DNA from: an uncultured Desulfovibrio sp.
Lineage (GTDB): Bacteria > Desulfobacterota > Desulfovibrionia > Desulfovibrionales > Desulfovibrionaceae
NCBI GenBank assembly: GCA_934546745.1
Contig: CAKTDV010000005.1
Coordinates: forward strand, 95,148 to 159,147
Length of the DNA: 64,000 nucleotides
Direction of reading: 5' to 3'
In this document: piece after piece, positions 16,824-25,059 of the stretch
Position numbering within the stretch: position 1 is the stretch's first letter
Layout of the letters: each line of letters opens with the position of its first letter
Translations under genes and position numbers: made by a program
Notes under the pieces: model-generated
Databases searched by the model: none
What the model was told of the DNA's origin: nothing
What the model saw: only the letters and a program-made list of their open reading frames with translations

Positions 16824-18029
16824 ATGTACCTGACAGATACGATAGCCCTCAGAGCCAGGACAGTCTATCCCCTCGCGGAAGAGCTTCCCGCCCGGGGCTG
16901 GGAAGCGCTGGCGGCGCCTCTGCGAGGCGTGGACAACGGCGCCGTCCTGCTGAGCCGGGGCGTTGTGGAAGCCGTGGATCGCTGGCCCATGAACCTTCCC
17001 TCCGGGACGGAGGTCCGCGACCTGGGAGACGTGGCCCTCATTCCGGGCCTCATCAACGCCCATTGCCACATACAGCTTTCCTGGACAGCGGGGCGCACCC
17101 TCTGGGGGCGGGGCTTCGCGCCATGGCTGCGCAGCCTGATCCGTCTGTTACAGGCACAGACGCCGAAGGAAGACAGCGAGGCCGCCATTGACGGCGCCTG
17201 CGCCGCGCTGAAAGACTACGGCACGCGGCATGTGGCCGACTATGCCGGGCGGGAACTGCCGGTCGTGGATGCCGCCGCCGCGCGGCACGGCGTGGGAATC
17301 ACCCATTTATGCGAGTGGTTCGGCGCACAGGCGCCCTTCATCGATGCGCGCCGTCCCTGGCCGCCGCAATGCCGCCGCGCGGCGACGCTGCCCGGGCTGG
17401 ACAGGCGCTGCGCGCCCGCCGGTCACGCCCTCTACTCCACTGCCGCAAACGTCCTGCGCGACGCCCACGCCTTCTGCATGGCGCTGGATCGGCCCTTTGC
17501 CCTGCATCTTGCCGAAAATGAGGAAGAGTGCCGCCTGCTGGAAGCGGGCGGCGGGCCGCTGTGGGAGATCTATGCCGGTCAGGTGCTGCCGGAGGACTGG
17601 CGGACGCCGCACAAACGCCCCGTAGCCTGGGCGCACGAGCTCGGTCTGCTGGGATCAGGCACGCTGGCCGTACACTGCGTCCATGTGGACGCCGCTGAAG
17701 CGGCATTGCTGGCGCGCGGGGGCACGGCCGTGTGTCTATGTCCCCGCTCCAACGCCAATCTGGCCGTGGGCGAAGCGCCGGTGGAGATGCTGGCCCATGC
17801 GGGCGTGCTCCTCTGCCTCGGCACGGACGGTCTCAGCTCCAACAGCGATCTGGATGTGCGCCGGGAGGCCGTTGCCCTGCGGCAACGCTGGGGATTGCCC
17901 GCGGAAGCCCTGATCCGCATGCTGACGGTCAATGGCGCCGCCGCCCTGAACCTCGACGGCGGGCTGGGCCGCCTCATTCCGGGAAGCGGGAGCGGCGTCG
18001 CCATCCTCCCGGAAGAGCTGTTGCCCTGA
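16824..18029 (+). CDS. Amidohydrolase (possible aminodeoxyfutalosine deaminase)
   Basis: Metal-dependent hydrolase of the MtaD/SsnA/ATZ-TRZ type, 401 residues. Metal ligands are visible as INAHCH (H80, H82), a central LHLAENEEE His, HCVHVD, and GTDGLSSN Asp (about residue 334). The block LPGLDRRCAPAGHALYST recalls enzymes annotated in sulfate reducers as aminodeoxyfutalosine deaminase (futalosine menaquinone pathway). That is inference, since no other mqn gene is nearby. A generic S-adenosylhomocysteine or cytosine-type deaminase is the alternative. AAAGGA precedes the ATG. Confidence 0.8.
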   Translation: MYLTDTIALRARTVYPLAEELPARGWEALAAPLRGVDNGAVLLSRGVVEAVDRWPMNLPSGTEVRDLGDVALIPGLINAHCHIQLSWTAGRTLWGRGFAPWLRSLIRLLQAQTPKEDSEAAIDGACAALKDYGTRHVADYAGRELPVVDAAAARHGVGITHLCEWFGAQAPFIDARRPWPPQCRRAATLPGLDRRCAPAGHALYSTAANVLRDAHAFCMALDRPFALHLAENEEECRLLEAGGGPLWEIYAGQVLPEDWRTPHKRPVAWAHELGLLGSGTLAVHCVHVDAAEAALLARGGTAVCLCPRSNANLAVGEAPVEMLAHAGVLLCLGTDGLSSNSDLDVRREAVALRQRWGLPAEALIRMLTVNGAAALNLDGGLGRLIPGSGSGVAILPEELLP

Positions 18030-18076
18030 CCTTTCCCCCGCCCGCCAGCGGAATCCCGCGTATGGGTGACGCCGCC

Positions 18077-18601
18077 TCAGGCGTCCCCTTCCCGGAGGCG
18101 GAAGCGCATCTCGCCGTCCCGGGGATTCTGGGGATTCCAAGGCGTCATTTCATAGACAAGGGTCTCGCTCACGATATTGACGCGGGGCTCATGGGTGAAC
18201 ATGAGGACGCGGGCGCAAAATCCCCCGCGATAGTCCGTCATGGCTATCTGGCGTTCGGCGGAGACGATCACCTCGTCGCCGGGCTGACAGAGGCGGGCGG
18301 CCGCGCCGTTGAGGCAGACAATGCCGCTGCCGCGCTCGCCGGGCAGCACATAGGTGTCGAGGCGCGCGCCGCAGTTTTTGTTCCAGACGTGCACGTATTC
18401 CAGCGGCAGCATGCCCGCGCGTTCCAGCAGATCGGTGTCGATGGTGATGGAGCCGTGGTAGTCAAGCCGGGCCTGGGTAACGCGCATGCCGTGGAGCTTG
18501 GCGGACACCACGCGCACGGTACCGGTTGTCATCAGGGGTTCCTCAGGCAGGCGCAGCGGGATTTCTGCCGCTTCCCCAGAGGGGGCGGGGGTCTTTGACA
18601 T
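18077..18601 (-). CDS. panD: Aspartate 1-decarboxylase proenzyme
   Basis: Pyruvoyl enzyme converting L-aspartate to beta-alanine for pantothenate/CoA synthesis. The self-cleavage site is YHG-SITID, between Gly50 and Ser51; Ser51 becomes the pyruvoyl group. VHVWNKNCGARLDTYVLPGERGSGIVCLNGAAARL is the conserved core. At 174 residues it is longer than usual (about 120-130): roughly 25 extra residues at the N-terminus if the ATG at 18601 is used (GGAGG spaced 8 nt) and a C-terminal tail. An ATG at 18532 with GAGG is the alternative start. Confidence 0.92.
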   Translation of the reverse strand: MSKTPAPSGEAAEIPLRLPEEPLMTTGTVRVVSAKLHGMRVTQARLDYHGSITIDTDLLERAGMLPLEYVHVWNKNCGARLDTYVLPGERGSGIVCLNGAAARLCQPGDEVIVSAERQIAMTDYRGGFCARVLMFTHEPRVNIVSETLVYEMTPWNPQNPRDGEMRFRLREGDA

Positions 18602-18771
18602 GACGCTTTCCTCCGTGGATGGATGCCGGGCGACAGGGGCCGCCCTGCGGGCCTTGTAAGCCGTCCGCCAGCCCTTGTCCAGCGGATCGCCGGGTTTTGG
18701 AGGCCAGTCTTCCGGTATCCTCCGGCTTGAAGCGCCGCGCCGCCAATGCTAGAAGGCTCGAAGCACCGTTG

Positions 18772-18831
18772 TGTCAGAAACGCTGTGTCCCCTGAAGAGG
18801 GAAATTTCAGCCCACAAAGGAAGTCCTGATG
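18772..18831 (+). promoter_or_regulatory. Recurrent structured 5' leader, copy L2
   Basis: From TGTCAG at 18772 to the ATG at 18829. Hairpin TCCC-CTGAAG-AGGGA (18788-18802) differs from L1 but keeps base pairing. GGG...GCCC follows, then CCACAAAGGAAGTCCTGATG. Confidence 0.55.
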
Positions 18832-19263
18832 AAAACGACCCGCCTGTTTCTTCTGGTGGCCCTTGTCTGCTTTGCGCTGCTCGGCGGCCTGCTGTACCTG
18901 CTGGGCTCCTCCGCGCCCGATCCCGCGCCGAAGCCCGCGACGCCCGCCGCCTATGAGACGCACTGCCGCCTTTCCGGCGGCCTGCCCGCCGAACCCCTCT
19001 GTCAGGAACCCGCCGCGCCCTGCCGAAAAATCCGCAATGGCAAGACCACGGAAATTGATCTTGACGAAAGCTTCATGATCCTGAACCTTGTGCCGGAAGA
19101 AACCCTGCTGCTTCTTGAGACGCGGGAGGGCTGGGCCCGTGTGCGCGTCATCGACCCCGCCTGGCTCAGCGACAGCCATCAGGGCTGGGTTCCCCTTGAG
19201 CGCCTCTCCTGCCAGCAGGTGGAGATTGCTCCCGGCAGCGGGTTCGCCGCCGGAGCCAGATAA
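18829..19263 (+). CDS. Membrane-anchored SH3-like protein
   Basis: A 144-residue protein with an N-terminal membrane anchor or uncleaved signal (about residues 5-26, FLLVALVCFALLGGLLYLLG), a Pro/Ala linker, then a small beta domain. The latter half (CRKIRNGKTTEIDLDESFMILNLVP... LLLETREGWARVRV... QGWVPLERL) has the turn and W-A-x-V spacing of bacterial SH3-like domains. It probably faces the periplasm. Several cysteines (C47, C58, C65 and C128 region) could form disulfides, of interest next to a VKOR-like gene at 19500. Preceded by leader L2 and followed by a terminator. Confidence 0.75.
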   Translation: MKTTRLFLLVALVCFALLGGLLYLLGSSAPDPAPKPATPAAYETHCRLSGGLPAEPLCQEPAAPCRKIRNGKTTEIDLDESFMILNLVPEETLLLLETREGWARVRVIDPAWLSDSHQGWVPLERLSCQQVEIAPGSGFAAGAR

Positions 19264-19282
19264 AACCTTTTGCCAAAGCAAC

Positions 19283-19325
19283 GGAACCGGCCTGAACGGA
19301 AAGTGCGTTCAGGCCGGTTCCTTTT
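19283..19325 (+). terminator. Intrinsic terminator
   Basis: Perfect 16-bp stem (19283-19298 with 19306-19321), 7-nt loop, TTTT at 19322-19325, directly after the SH3-like gene. Confidence 0.85.
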
Positions 19326-19412
19326 CCCCCGCGCGGCGGTAAGATCCTCCCTGCCGTTTCTCTCCGCTTTACGAAAAGGCTGTTCTGCCCTACCATGCTC
19401 CAGTCCGCCGGT

Positions 19413-19447
19413 TCTTCCCCGAAGGGGAAATGACAAAAAAGGAATTC
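19413..19447 (+). repeat. Degenerate leader fragment L3'
   Basis: TTCCCC-GAAG-GGGAA hairpin followed by TGACAAAAAAGGAATTC, resembling the core of the recurrent leader, but with no start codon at the expected distance. It lies about 50 bp upstream of leader copy L3, suggesting a partial duplication. Confidence 0.35.
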
Positions 19448-19462
19448 ACCGGCGTGCCGTCT

Positions 19463-19502
19463 TGTCAGGAACATCTTTCCCCCTGAAAAGGATTTTTTGA
19501 TG
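19463..19502 (+). promoter_or_regulatory. Recurrent structured 5' leader, short copy L3
   Basis: TGTCAGGAACATCTTTCCCCC then TGAAAAGGATTTTTTGATG. Compared with L1 and L5, about 20 nt between the hairpin 5' arm and the Shine-Dalgarno are missing, so CCTGAAAAGG itself forms the remaining stem and ribosome site. The ATG is at 19500. Confidence 0.5.
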
Positions 19503-20531
19503 AAAAAACCGCAATTGCTGATGGGCCCGCTGACGCTGGCACTTCTGGGCATGGCCTTCTGTCTGTGGAGCGCCTTCGGCAATGACATCAATTTCTGCGT
19601 GACGGCGGGCTGCTCGCTCTATCAGGATTTCTCCATCGGCGGGGTTTCGCTCTGGTGGCTGGGCACGACGGCCTTTACCGGCCTGTTTCTGCTGGCGCTG
19701 GTGGGAGCCAGCGCGTGGGGCGTCGTTTTTTCCGCGCTGGCGCTGGCGGTCGACGCGCTGCTGCTGCTGCTGATGGTCTTTACGGCCCCCTGCATCAGCT
19801 GTCTGGTGGCCGCCGTCTTCTTCGCGCTGTCGTTCCACGCCTTCCGACGCGCCTACGCGGACGAGGAACGGCGCGACACGCGGCGGACATCGGTACTGCT
19901 GCTGATCTGGATGGCGCTCTTTCTGGTCAACGTGGGCATGGCGGTGCGTTCGCAGAGCGATGTCTGGGCCATCAACGAGCTTGCCCCCAACGAGGAAGGC
20001 AACATCGCGCCGTCGGTCCGCATGTTCTTCTCGCCGTCGTGCCCCTCCTGCCGTCAGGGCGTGGAGATTCTCTCCGGCAAGGTGGACGTGGGCTTCTATC
20101 CCGTCACCGAAAGCATGGACGATTTGATCAGGATTCTCGCCATGCGCGCCCATCTGGACGAGGGCCTGAGCATGGCCGAAGCCCTGACGCGGGCGCAGAA
20201 GGCCACGCGGGCGGATGTCAGCCTCTGGACGCCCGACGCCGTCTGGCTGCGCTTCCGCCTGCTGCGCAACAAGGCGCACATCTTCCTCGCGGGCTCGCGC
20301 ACCATCCCCTTCTTTGAATATCATGGTCTGCCCTCCCTGCTGACGCGGCAGGCGCAGAGACCGGCGACCCAGACGCCCCCAACGGGAGGGCCCGTTCCGG
20401 CGCCCCGTCCCACCGCCGCCGCCGCGCGGGCGCTCCCCCCGGGTTCCTGGGACGGCACGGGCCCGAATCCGGCGTTTCTGGACGACAGCCCCATCGCCGG
20501 ACAGTGCGGCAACGGGCGGCCCTGCCCGTAA
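19500..20531 (+). CDS. VKOR-like membrane protein with thioredoxin-like CxxC module
   Basis: A 343-residue protein with about five membrane helices followed by a soluble domain. The membrane part has a loop cysteine pair C33/C38 (NFCVTAGCSLY) and CISC (C98-C101) at a helix end, the arrangement of vitamin-K-epoxide-reductase (VKOR) quinone-linked disulfide enzymes. The soluble part starts RMFFSPSCPSCRQG with C181-C184, a thioredoxin-fold signature. A Pro-rich tail (about 285-343) is low complexity. It probably transfers electrons between exported thiols and quinone. Recognition is by pattern only. The ATG at 19500 is used rather than the adjacent TTG. Confidence 0.7.
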   Translation: MKKPQLLMGPLTLALLGMAFCLWSAFGNDINFCVTAGCSLYQDFSIGGVSLWWLGTTAFTGLFLLALVGASAWGVVFSALALAVDALLLLLMVFTAPCISCLVAAVFFALSFHAFRRAYADEERRDTRRTSVLLLIWMALFLVNVGMAVRSQSDVWAINELAPNEEGNIAPSVRMFFSPSCPSCRQGVEILSGKVDVGFYPVTESMDDLIRILAMRAHLDEGLSMAEALTRAQKATRADVSLWTPDAVWLRFRLLRNKAHIFLAGSRTIPFFEYHGLPSLLTRQAQRPATQTPPTGGPVPAPRPTAAAARALPPGSWDGTGPNPAFLDDSPIAGQCGNGRPCP

Positions 20532-20566
20532 GCCCGCCGGGAGTCCGCCCAATCTCCCCAGGGCTA

Positions 20567-20595
20567 TTGACGAACGTTCCACTTATCTTTTATGT
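20567..20595 (+). promoter_or_regulatory. Candidate promoter for rsbRD-like/dsrMKJOP
   Basis: TTGACG (20567-20572) and TTATGT (20590-20595) with 17-bp spacing, about 70 bp before the RsbRD-like start. The sequence turns AT-rich here after a GC-rich gene end. It is the only good candidate upstream of the dsr operon. Confidence 0.5.
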
Positions 20596-20660
20596 AGGAT
20601 AACTTTTTCGCGCAGCAACAGGGAGACAACAGGAAGACGCCGCCCCCGGAGGAGTTTCTG

Positions 20661-21191
20661 ATGAACGCACTTTTTCAGGATCAGCGCGACGGCATCGTAA
20701 GCGCGTGGACGGATGCCATATTCAACACCTATGCGCTTGAGACCACGGGATTTCTGCGCACACAGAGCGATCCCTTCGCCAACCCCGTGGCGCATATGAC
20801 GCGGGAAGCGGCGGGAACGGTCTATGACGCCGTTGCCGGGGAGGATGTGGAACCGGCGCGTGTCAAAAAGGCCATTGACCGCTTTGTCAGGCTGCGCGCG
20901 GTGCAGGACGGCACGCCGGGGCAGAACCTGGGCGTCTTTCTGCTGCTGAAGCCCATTCTGCGCAGGAAGGTGCTGCCGCTCTGCTCCGGTTCGGACGCGC
21001 TCACATCCCGCTATCTGGAAGCCGAATCACGCCTCGACAGCGTGCTGCTGCTGGCGTTTGACATGTACGTGGCGGATCGCGAGACCATCGCGGAATCCCG
21101 CATCAGGGAAATACGCAACCAACACGCCCAGCTCGTGCGCTGGGCGCAGAAGGTGGGAGGCAGCCCGCTCAACCCGGCGGGCAGGGAATAA
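20661..21191 (+). CDS. RsbRD N-terminal-domain protein upstream of dsrMKJOP
   Basis: A 176-residue cytoplasmic, largely helical protein resembling the globin-like RsbRD N-terminal domain. The helix FQDQRDGIVSAWTDAIFNTYA lies at the start, and the VKKAIDRFVRLRAVQ and LESRYLEAESRLD-like segments are in the middle. Such proteins sit just before dsrM in Desulfovibrio and may be sensors or assembly factors; no function is proven. The ATG follows GGAGGAG by 6 nt. dsrM begins 24 bp downstream, so it is very probably the first gene of the dsr operon. Confidence 0.65.
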   Translation: MNALFQDQRDGIVSAWTDAIFNTYALETTGFLRTQSDPFANPVAHMTREAAGTVYDAVAGEDVEPARVKKAIDRFVRLRAVQDGTPGQNLGVFLLLKPILRRKVLPLCSGSDALTSRYLEAESRLDSVLLLAFDMYVADRETIAESRIREIRNQHAQLVRWAQKVGGSPLNPAGRE

Positions 21192-21215
21192 CACTCTTTG
21201 CAAGAGAGGTAGGGA

Positions 21216-22235
21216 ATGTTTGCTTCTTTGCTGGCGGTGGCGATCATCGGGGCCATTGCGTGGGCGGGATCGGCCGTTGGGCTTGGCGTCCTGTTCGGCG
21301 TAGCGCTGCCCTATGTGGCCGTAGCCGCCTTCTTTGTCGGCGTCATCTGGCGCATGGTGTACTGGGCAAAATCGCCCGTACCGTTCGCGATCCCCACCAC
21401 GGGCGGTCAGGAACGGTCGCTGGACTTCATCAAACAGGACAAATGGGACTGCCCCACCACCGGCTTCGGCGTGGTGCGCCGCATGTTCCTCGAAGTGGTC
21501 TTCTTCCGCTCCCTGTTCCGCAACACCTGTGCGGACGTGCGGGAGTTCGACGAGGTCAGCAACGGTCCCCGCACCGTCTATTTCTCGTCCAAATGGCTGT
21601 GGGTCTTCTCGCTGCTGTTCCATTACTGTTTCCTGCTGGTGTTCATCCGTCACTTCCGCTTCTTCATGGACCCGGTGTGCCCGGTGATCACGTGGATTGA
21701 GACCATCGACGGCATCATGCAGGTGGGCGCGCCCCGCTTCTTCTGGACGGGCGGCCTGCTGCTGTGCGCCCTGCTCTTCCTGCTGGCGCGCCGCATCTGC
21801 GACAGGCGCCTGCGGTACATCTCGCTGCCCAACGACTACTTTCCGCTGTTCCTGCTGATCGGCATCGTGGGCACGGGCATCTGCCTACGCTACTTTGATA
21901 AGACCGACATCGCGCAGGTCAAGGTCTTCATCATGGGCCTGGTGCATTTCGCCCCCGTGGGCGCGAGCGGCATCAACGCCCTCTTCTTCGTGCATCTCAC
22001 GCTGGTCAGCGTGCTGCTGATGTACATCCCCTTCTCCAAGCTCATGCACATGACGGGCGTTTTCTTCAGCCCCACGCGCAACATGGCCTGCAACACGCGT
22101 GAGGCGCGCCACGTCAACCCCTGGAATCCGCCCAAGCAGTTCTACACCTACGCCGAATATGAGGACGCCTTCCGCGACGCCATGGCCGACGCCGGCCTGC
22201 CGCTGGAAAAGCAACCCGCAAAGGCCGCTGAGTAA
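21216..22235 (+). CDS. dsrM: DsrM, membrane cytochrome b subunit of DsrMKJOP
   Basis: Integral membrane subunit (339 residues, about six helices) related to NarI, binding heme b and exchanging electrons with menaquinone. After two short N-terminal helices, the conserved region reads FRSLFRNTCADVREF, KWLWVFSLLFHYCFLLVFIRH (heme-ligand histidines), then LVHFAPVGASGINALFFVHLTLVSVLLMYIPFSKLMHM, with a further His pair. It passes electrons to DsrK on the cytoplasmic side. Start ATG at 21216. dsrK follows after 12 bp. Confidence 0.96.
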   Translation: MFASLLAVAIIGAIAWAGSAVGLGVLFGVALPYVAVAAFFVGVIWRMVYWAKSPVPFAIPTTGGQERSLDFIKQDKWDCPTTGFGVVRRMFLEVVFFRSLFRNTCADVREFDEVSNGPRTVYFSSKWLWVFSLLFHYCFLLVFIRHFRFFMDPVCPVITWIETIDGIMQVGAPRFFWTGGLLLCALLFLLARRICDRRLRYISLPNDYFPLFLLIGIVGTGICLRYFDKTDIAQVKVFIMGLVHFAPVGASGINALFFVHLTLVSVLLMYIPFSKLMHMTGVFFSPTRNMACNTREARHVNPWNPPKQFYTYAEYEDAFRDAMADAGLPLEKQPAKAAE

Positions 22236-22247
22236 GGAGACGCCAAC

Positions 22248-23885
22248 ATGGCCAAATTGCCTACGCCTCAGGAACTCGTGGCCAGCCGCCCGGATTTTCC
22301 CGGACAGGACTGGCTTGACGTAAAGCCCCAGTTCACGCCCGGCAGCTACTGCTACCCGGCCAAGAAAGAAACCATGGAGCTGCTGCACATGCCCAATCCC
22401 CACGATTGGGACCCTGCGGCCGAAGACTGGAACCTGCCCGAAGACTGGGAAAGGATTCTCTGCGACGCCTTTGCCGACCGCCTCGAAAAGCACCGCTCGC
22501 TCAAGCTCTTCATGGACATCTGCGTGCGCTGCGGGGCCTGTGCCGACAAGTGCCATTTCTTCCTTGGCACCAACGACCCCAAGAACATGCCGGTGCTGCG
22601 CGCGGAACTGCTGCGCTCCCTCTACCGCCGCGACTATACCATGCTGGGCAAACTGCTCGGCAAAAAGGCCGGCGCGCGCGGCTGGGACAGGGACGTGGTG
22701 AAGGAACTCTTCTACTACGCCTACCAGTGTACCGAATGCCGCCGCTGCTCGCTCTTCTGCCCCTACGGCATCGATACGGCGGAAATCACCGCCATCGTGC
22801 GCGAGCTGCTGCATGAGGTGGGCCTCGGCATCCACTGGATTATGGATCCGGTGAAGAACTGCTCCTTCACGGGCAACCACCTGGGCATCCAGCCCCACTC
22901 CTTCGTGGAAATCGTGGAGATGCTCGCCGATGACTGCGAAACCATCACCGGCATCCGTCCCAAGACGCCCTTCAACGAAAAGGGCCACGAAATCCTCTTC
23001 ATCACGCCTTCCGGCGACGTGTTCGCGGATCCCGGCATCTATACCTTCATGGGCTATCTGATGCTGTTCCACGAACTCGACCTTGACTACACCTTCTCCA
23101 CCTACGCCTCCGAAGGCGGCAACTTCGGCTCCTTCACGACGTTCAACATGGCGAAGAAACTCAACGCCAAGATGTACGCCGAAGCCGAACGCCTGGGCGT
23201 CAAGTGGATTCTTGGCGGCGAATGCGGCCACATGTGGCGCGTGATCAACCAGTACATGGATACCTACAACGGCCCCACGCCCGCCAACATGCAGGTGCCC
23301 GTGTCGCCCATCACCGGCACGCGCTTCCAGCACGCCGCCTCCACCAAGATGGTGCATATCGCCGAGTTTACGGCCGACCTCATCAAGCACAACAAGCTGA
23401 ACCTCGATCCCAGCCGTAACGATCACATCGTCACCACCTTCCACGATTCCTGCAACCCGGCGCGCGCCATGGGTATGCTCGACGAGCCCCGCTACGTGCT
23501 CAAGGCCGTGTGCAACAACTTCGTGGAAATGCCGGAGAACACCATCCGCGAACAGACCTTCTGCTGCGGCGCGGGCTCCGGCCTCAACACCGAGGAAATC
23601 ATGGAACTGCGCATGCGCTCCGGCATGCCCCGCGGCAATGCCCTGCGCTATGTCCAGCAGAAATACGGCGTCAACCACATGGCCTGCGTCTGCGCCATCG
23701 ACCGCGCCACCCTGCCGCCGCTGGCCAACTACTGGGCCCCCGGCGTGACGGTCAGCGGCCTGCACGAACTGGTGGCCAACGCGCTCATCATGAAGGGCGA
23801 ATGCAAGCGCACCATGGACCTGCGCCAGGAAGACCTGCCCAATGTGGATGCGGATGAAACAGAGACGCAGGTGGAGGGCCAGTAA
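22248..23885 (+). CDS. dsrK: DsrK, HdrD-like iron-sulfur subunit of DsrMKJOP
   Basis: Cytoplasmic catalytic-type subunit (545 residues) related to heterodisulfide reductase HdrD, thought to reduce the DsrC trisulfide/disulfide. Two [4Fe-4S] sites are visible: C92, C95, C98, C102 (CVRCGACADKC) and C161, C164, C167, C171 (CTECRRCSLFC). The CCG-type region for the special cluster shows HDSCNPAR and TFCCGAGSG. It follows dsrM closely with its own AAGGAG site, and its TAA abuts the dsrJ ATG. Confidence 0.97.
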   Translation: MAKLPTPQELVASRPDFPGQDWLDVKPQFTPGSYCYPAKKETMELLHMPNPHDWDPAAEDWNLPEDWERILCDAFADRLEKHRSLKLFMDICVRCGACADKCHFFLGTNDPKNMPVLRAELLRSLYRRDYTMLGKLLGKKAGARGWDRDVVKELFYYAYQCTECRRCSLFCPYGIDTAEITAIVRELLHEVGLGIHWIMDPVKNCSFTGNHLGIQPHSFVEIVEMLADDCETITGIRPKTPFNEKGHEILFITPSGDVFADPGIYTFMGYLMLFHELDLDYTFSTYASEGGNFGSFTTFNMAKKLNAKMYAEAERLGVKWILGGECGHMWRVINQYMDTYNGPTPANMQVPVSPITGTRFQHAASTKMVHIAEFTADLIKHNKLNLDPSRNDHIVTTFHDSCNPARAMGMLDEPRYVLKAVCNNFVEMPENTIREQTFCCGAGSGLNTEEIMELRMRSGMPRGNALRYVQQKYGVNHMACVCAIDRATLPPLANYWAPGVTVSGLHELVANALIMKGECKRTMDLRQEDLPNVDADETETQVEGQ

Positions 23886-24275
23886 ATGTATAACGCCAAA
23901 GCTGTCATTGCCGGCATCATCGTGTTCGCGGGCATCTTCTCCGCGCCGTTCTGGGTCAACGTCAACGGCACGCGGGACTACAAGCGTCCCGAACTTGTCC
24001 TGCCCAAGACGCCCAACGAAAAGGAATGCGTGGAATCCGCGGAGTTCATGCGGGCCAACCACATGACCCTGCTCAACGAATGGCGCGATGAGGCCCTGCG
24101 CAACGAAAACCGCGTCTATGTGGCCTCCAACGGCAAAAAGTGGACCATCAGCCTCCAGAACACCTGCCTGAAGTGCCACGAAAACTACGCGGACTTCTGC
24201 GACAAGTGCCACGTCACCAACAACGTCGATCCCTATTGCTGGACCTGCCACATTCTTCCCAAGGGGAACAAGTAA
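23886..24275 (+). CDS. dsrJ: DsrJ, periplasmic triheme cytochrome c
   Basis: Periplasmic triheme c-type cytochrome of DsrMKJOP, 129 residues. The N-terminal hydrophobic segment (about residues 6-24) acts as signal anchor. Three CXXCH sites are visible: CLKCH 94-98, CDKCH 105-109, CWTCH 118-122. C48 in KECVESAEFM is a good candidate for the unusual His/Cys heme ligand known in DsrJ. The start directly follows the dsrK stop, and the stop shares a base with the dsrO ATG (TAATG). Confidence 0.97.
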   Translation: MYNAKAVIAGIIVFAGIFSAPFWVNVNGTRDYKRPELVLPKTPNEKECVESAEFMRANHMTLLNEWRDEALRNENRVYVASNGKKWTISLQNTCLKCHENYADFCDKCHVTNNVDPYCWTCHILPKGNK

Positions 24276-25048
24276 TGAACAACAGCAGAAGAAGTTTCCT
24301 TAAGGTGGCGGGGCTTTCTGTATTCGCTCTCAGCAGCGGCGTCGCCGGGCTGGCCCACGCACAGGTCGCCCCCGGCCGCTACGAGCGCGGCGCCGACGCC
24401 CTCAAGGCAAAGCGCTGGGCCATGGTCATCGATACCCGCGCCTTCAAATCCGCCGAAGACTACACGCCGATCATCGAAGCCTGCCACACCGTCCACAATG
24501 TGCCCGCCATTCCCGGCAGGCAGGAAATCAAGTGGCTGTGGCTCGACACCTACGACCACGCCTTCCCCGACGATCTGAGCGAACACCAGAAACCGGCGCT
24601 CCTGCAGGCGCAATTCCCGCTGCTCTGCAACCACTGCACCAATCCCCCCTGCGTGCGCGTCTGCCCCACGCAGGCCACCTACAAGATGGAAGACGGCATC
24701 GTCGCCATGGACTACCACCGCTGCATCGGCTGCCGTTTCTGCATGGCCGGCTGCCCCTACGGCGCGCGTTCCTTCAACTTCGTGGATCCGCGCAAACATC
24801 TTCCCGATCCCGCGCCGAACCCCGCCTTCCCCACCCGCATGATCGGCGTGGTGGAAAAGTGCACCTTCTGCGCGGAACGCCTCGCCGTGGGCAAGATGCC
24901 CGCCTGTGTGGAAGCCTCCGGCGGACGCATCCTGTTCGGCGATCTTGAGGATCCCTCGTCCAGCGTCCGCAAGGCTCTGGCCGCCAACTTCAGCATTCGC
25001 CGCAAGCCCAATCTCGGCACGCAGCCCGGCGTCTACTATCTCATCTAG
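24275..25048 (+). CDS. dsrO: DsrO, periplasmic iron-sulfur protein
   Basis: Periplasmic ferredoxin-like electron carrier of 257 residues with a Tat signal (SRRSFLKVAG, cleavage probably after AHA, about residue 29). Cysteine blocks CNHCTNPPCVRVCPTQA, CIGCRFCMAGCPYGAR and CTFCAER...ACVE fit three to four [4Fe-4S] clusters. It bridges DsrJ and the quinol-interacting DsrP. The start overlaps the dsrJ stop by one base, implying coupling; dsrP begins 11 bp after. Confidence 0.97.
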   Translation: MNNSRRSFLKVAGLSVFALSSGVAGLAHAQVAPGRYERGADALKAKRWAMVIDTRAFKSAEDYTPIIEACHTVHNVPAIPGRQEIKWLWLDTYDHAFPDDLSEHQKPALLQAQFPLLCNHCTNPPCVRVCPTQATYKMEDGIVAMDYHRCIGCRFCMAGCPYGARSFNFVDPRKHLPDPAPNPAFPTRMIGVVEKCTFCAERLAVGKMPACVEASGGRILFGDLEDPSSSVRKALAANFSIRRKPNLGTQPGVYYLI

Positions 25049-25059
25049 GGAGAAAGGCC

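Noticed and set aside
21885..24251. Long minus-strand frame opposite dsrM/dsrK/dsrJ
   Set aside because: His/Val/Gly-rich shadow translation of conserved dsr genes; no start signal.
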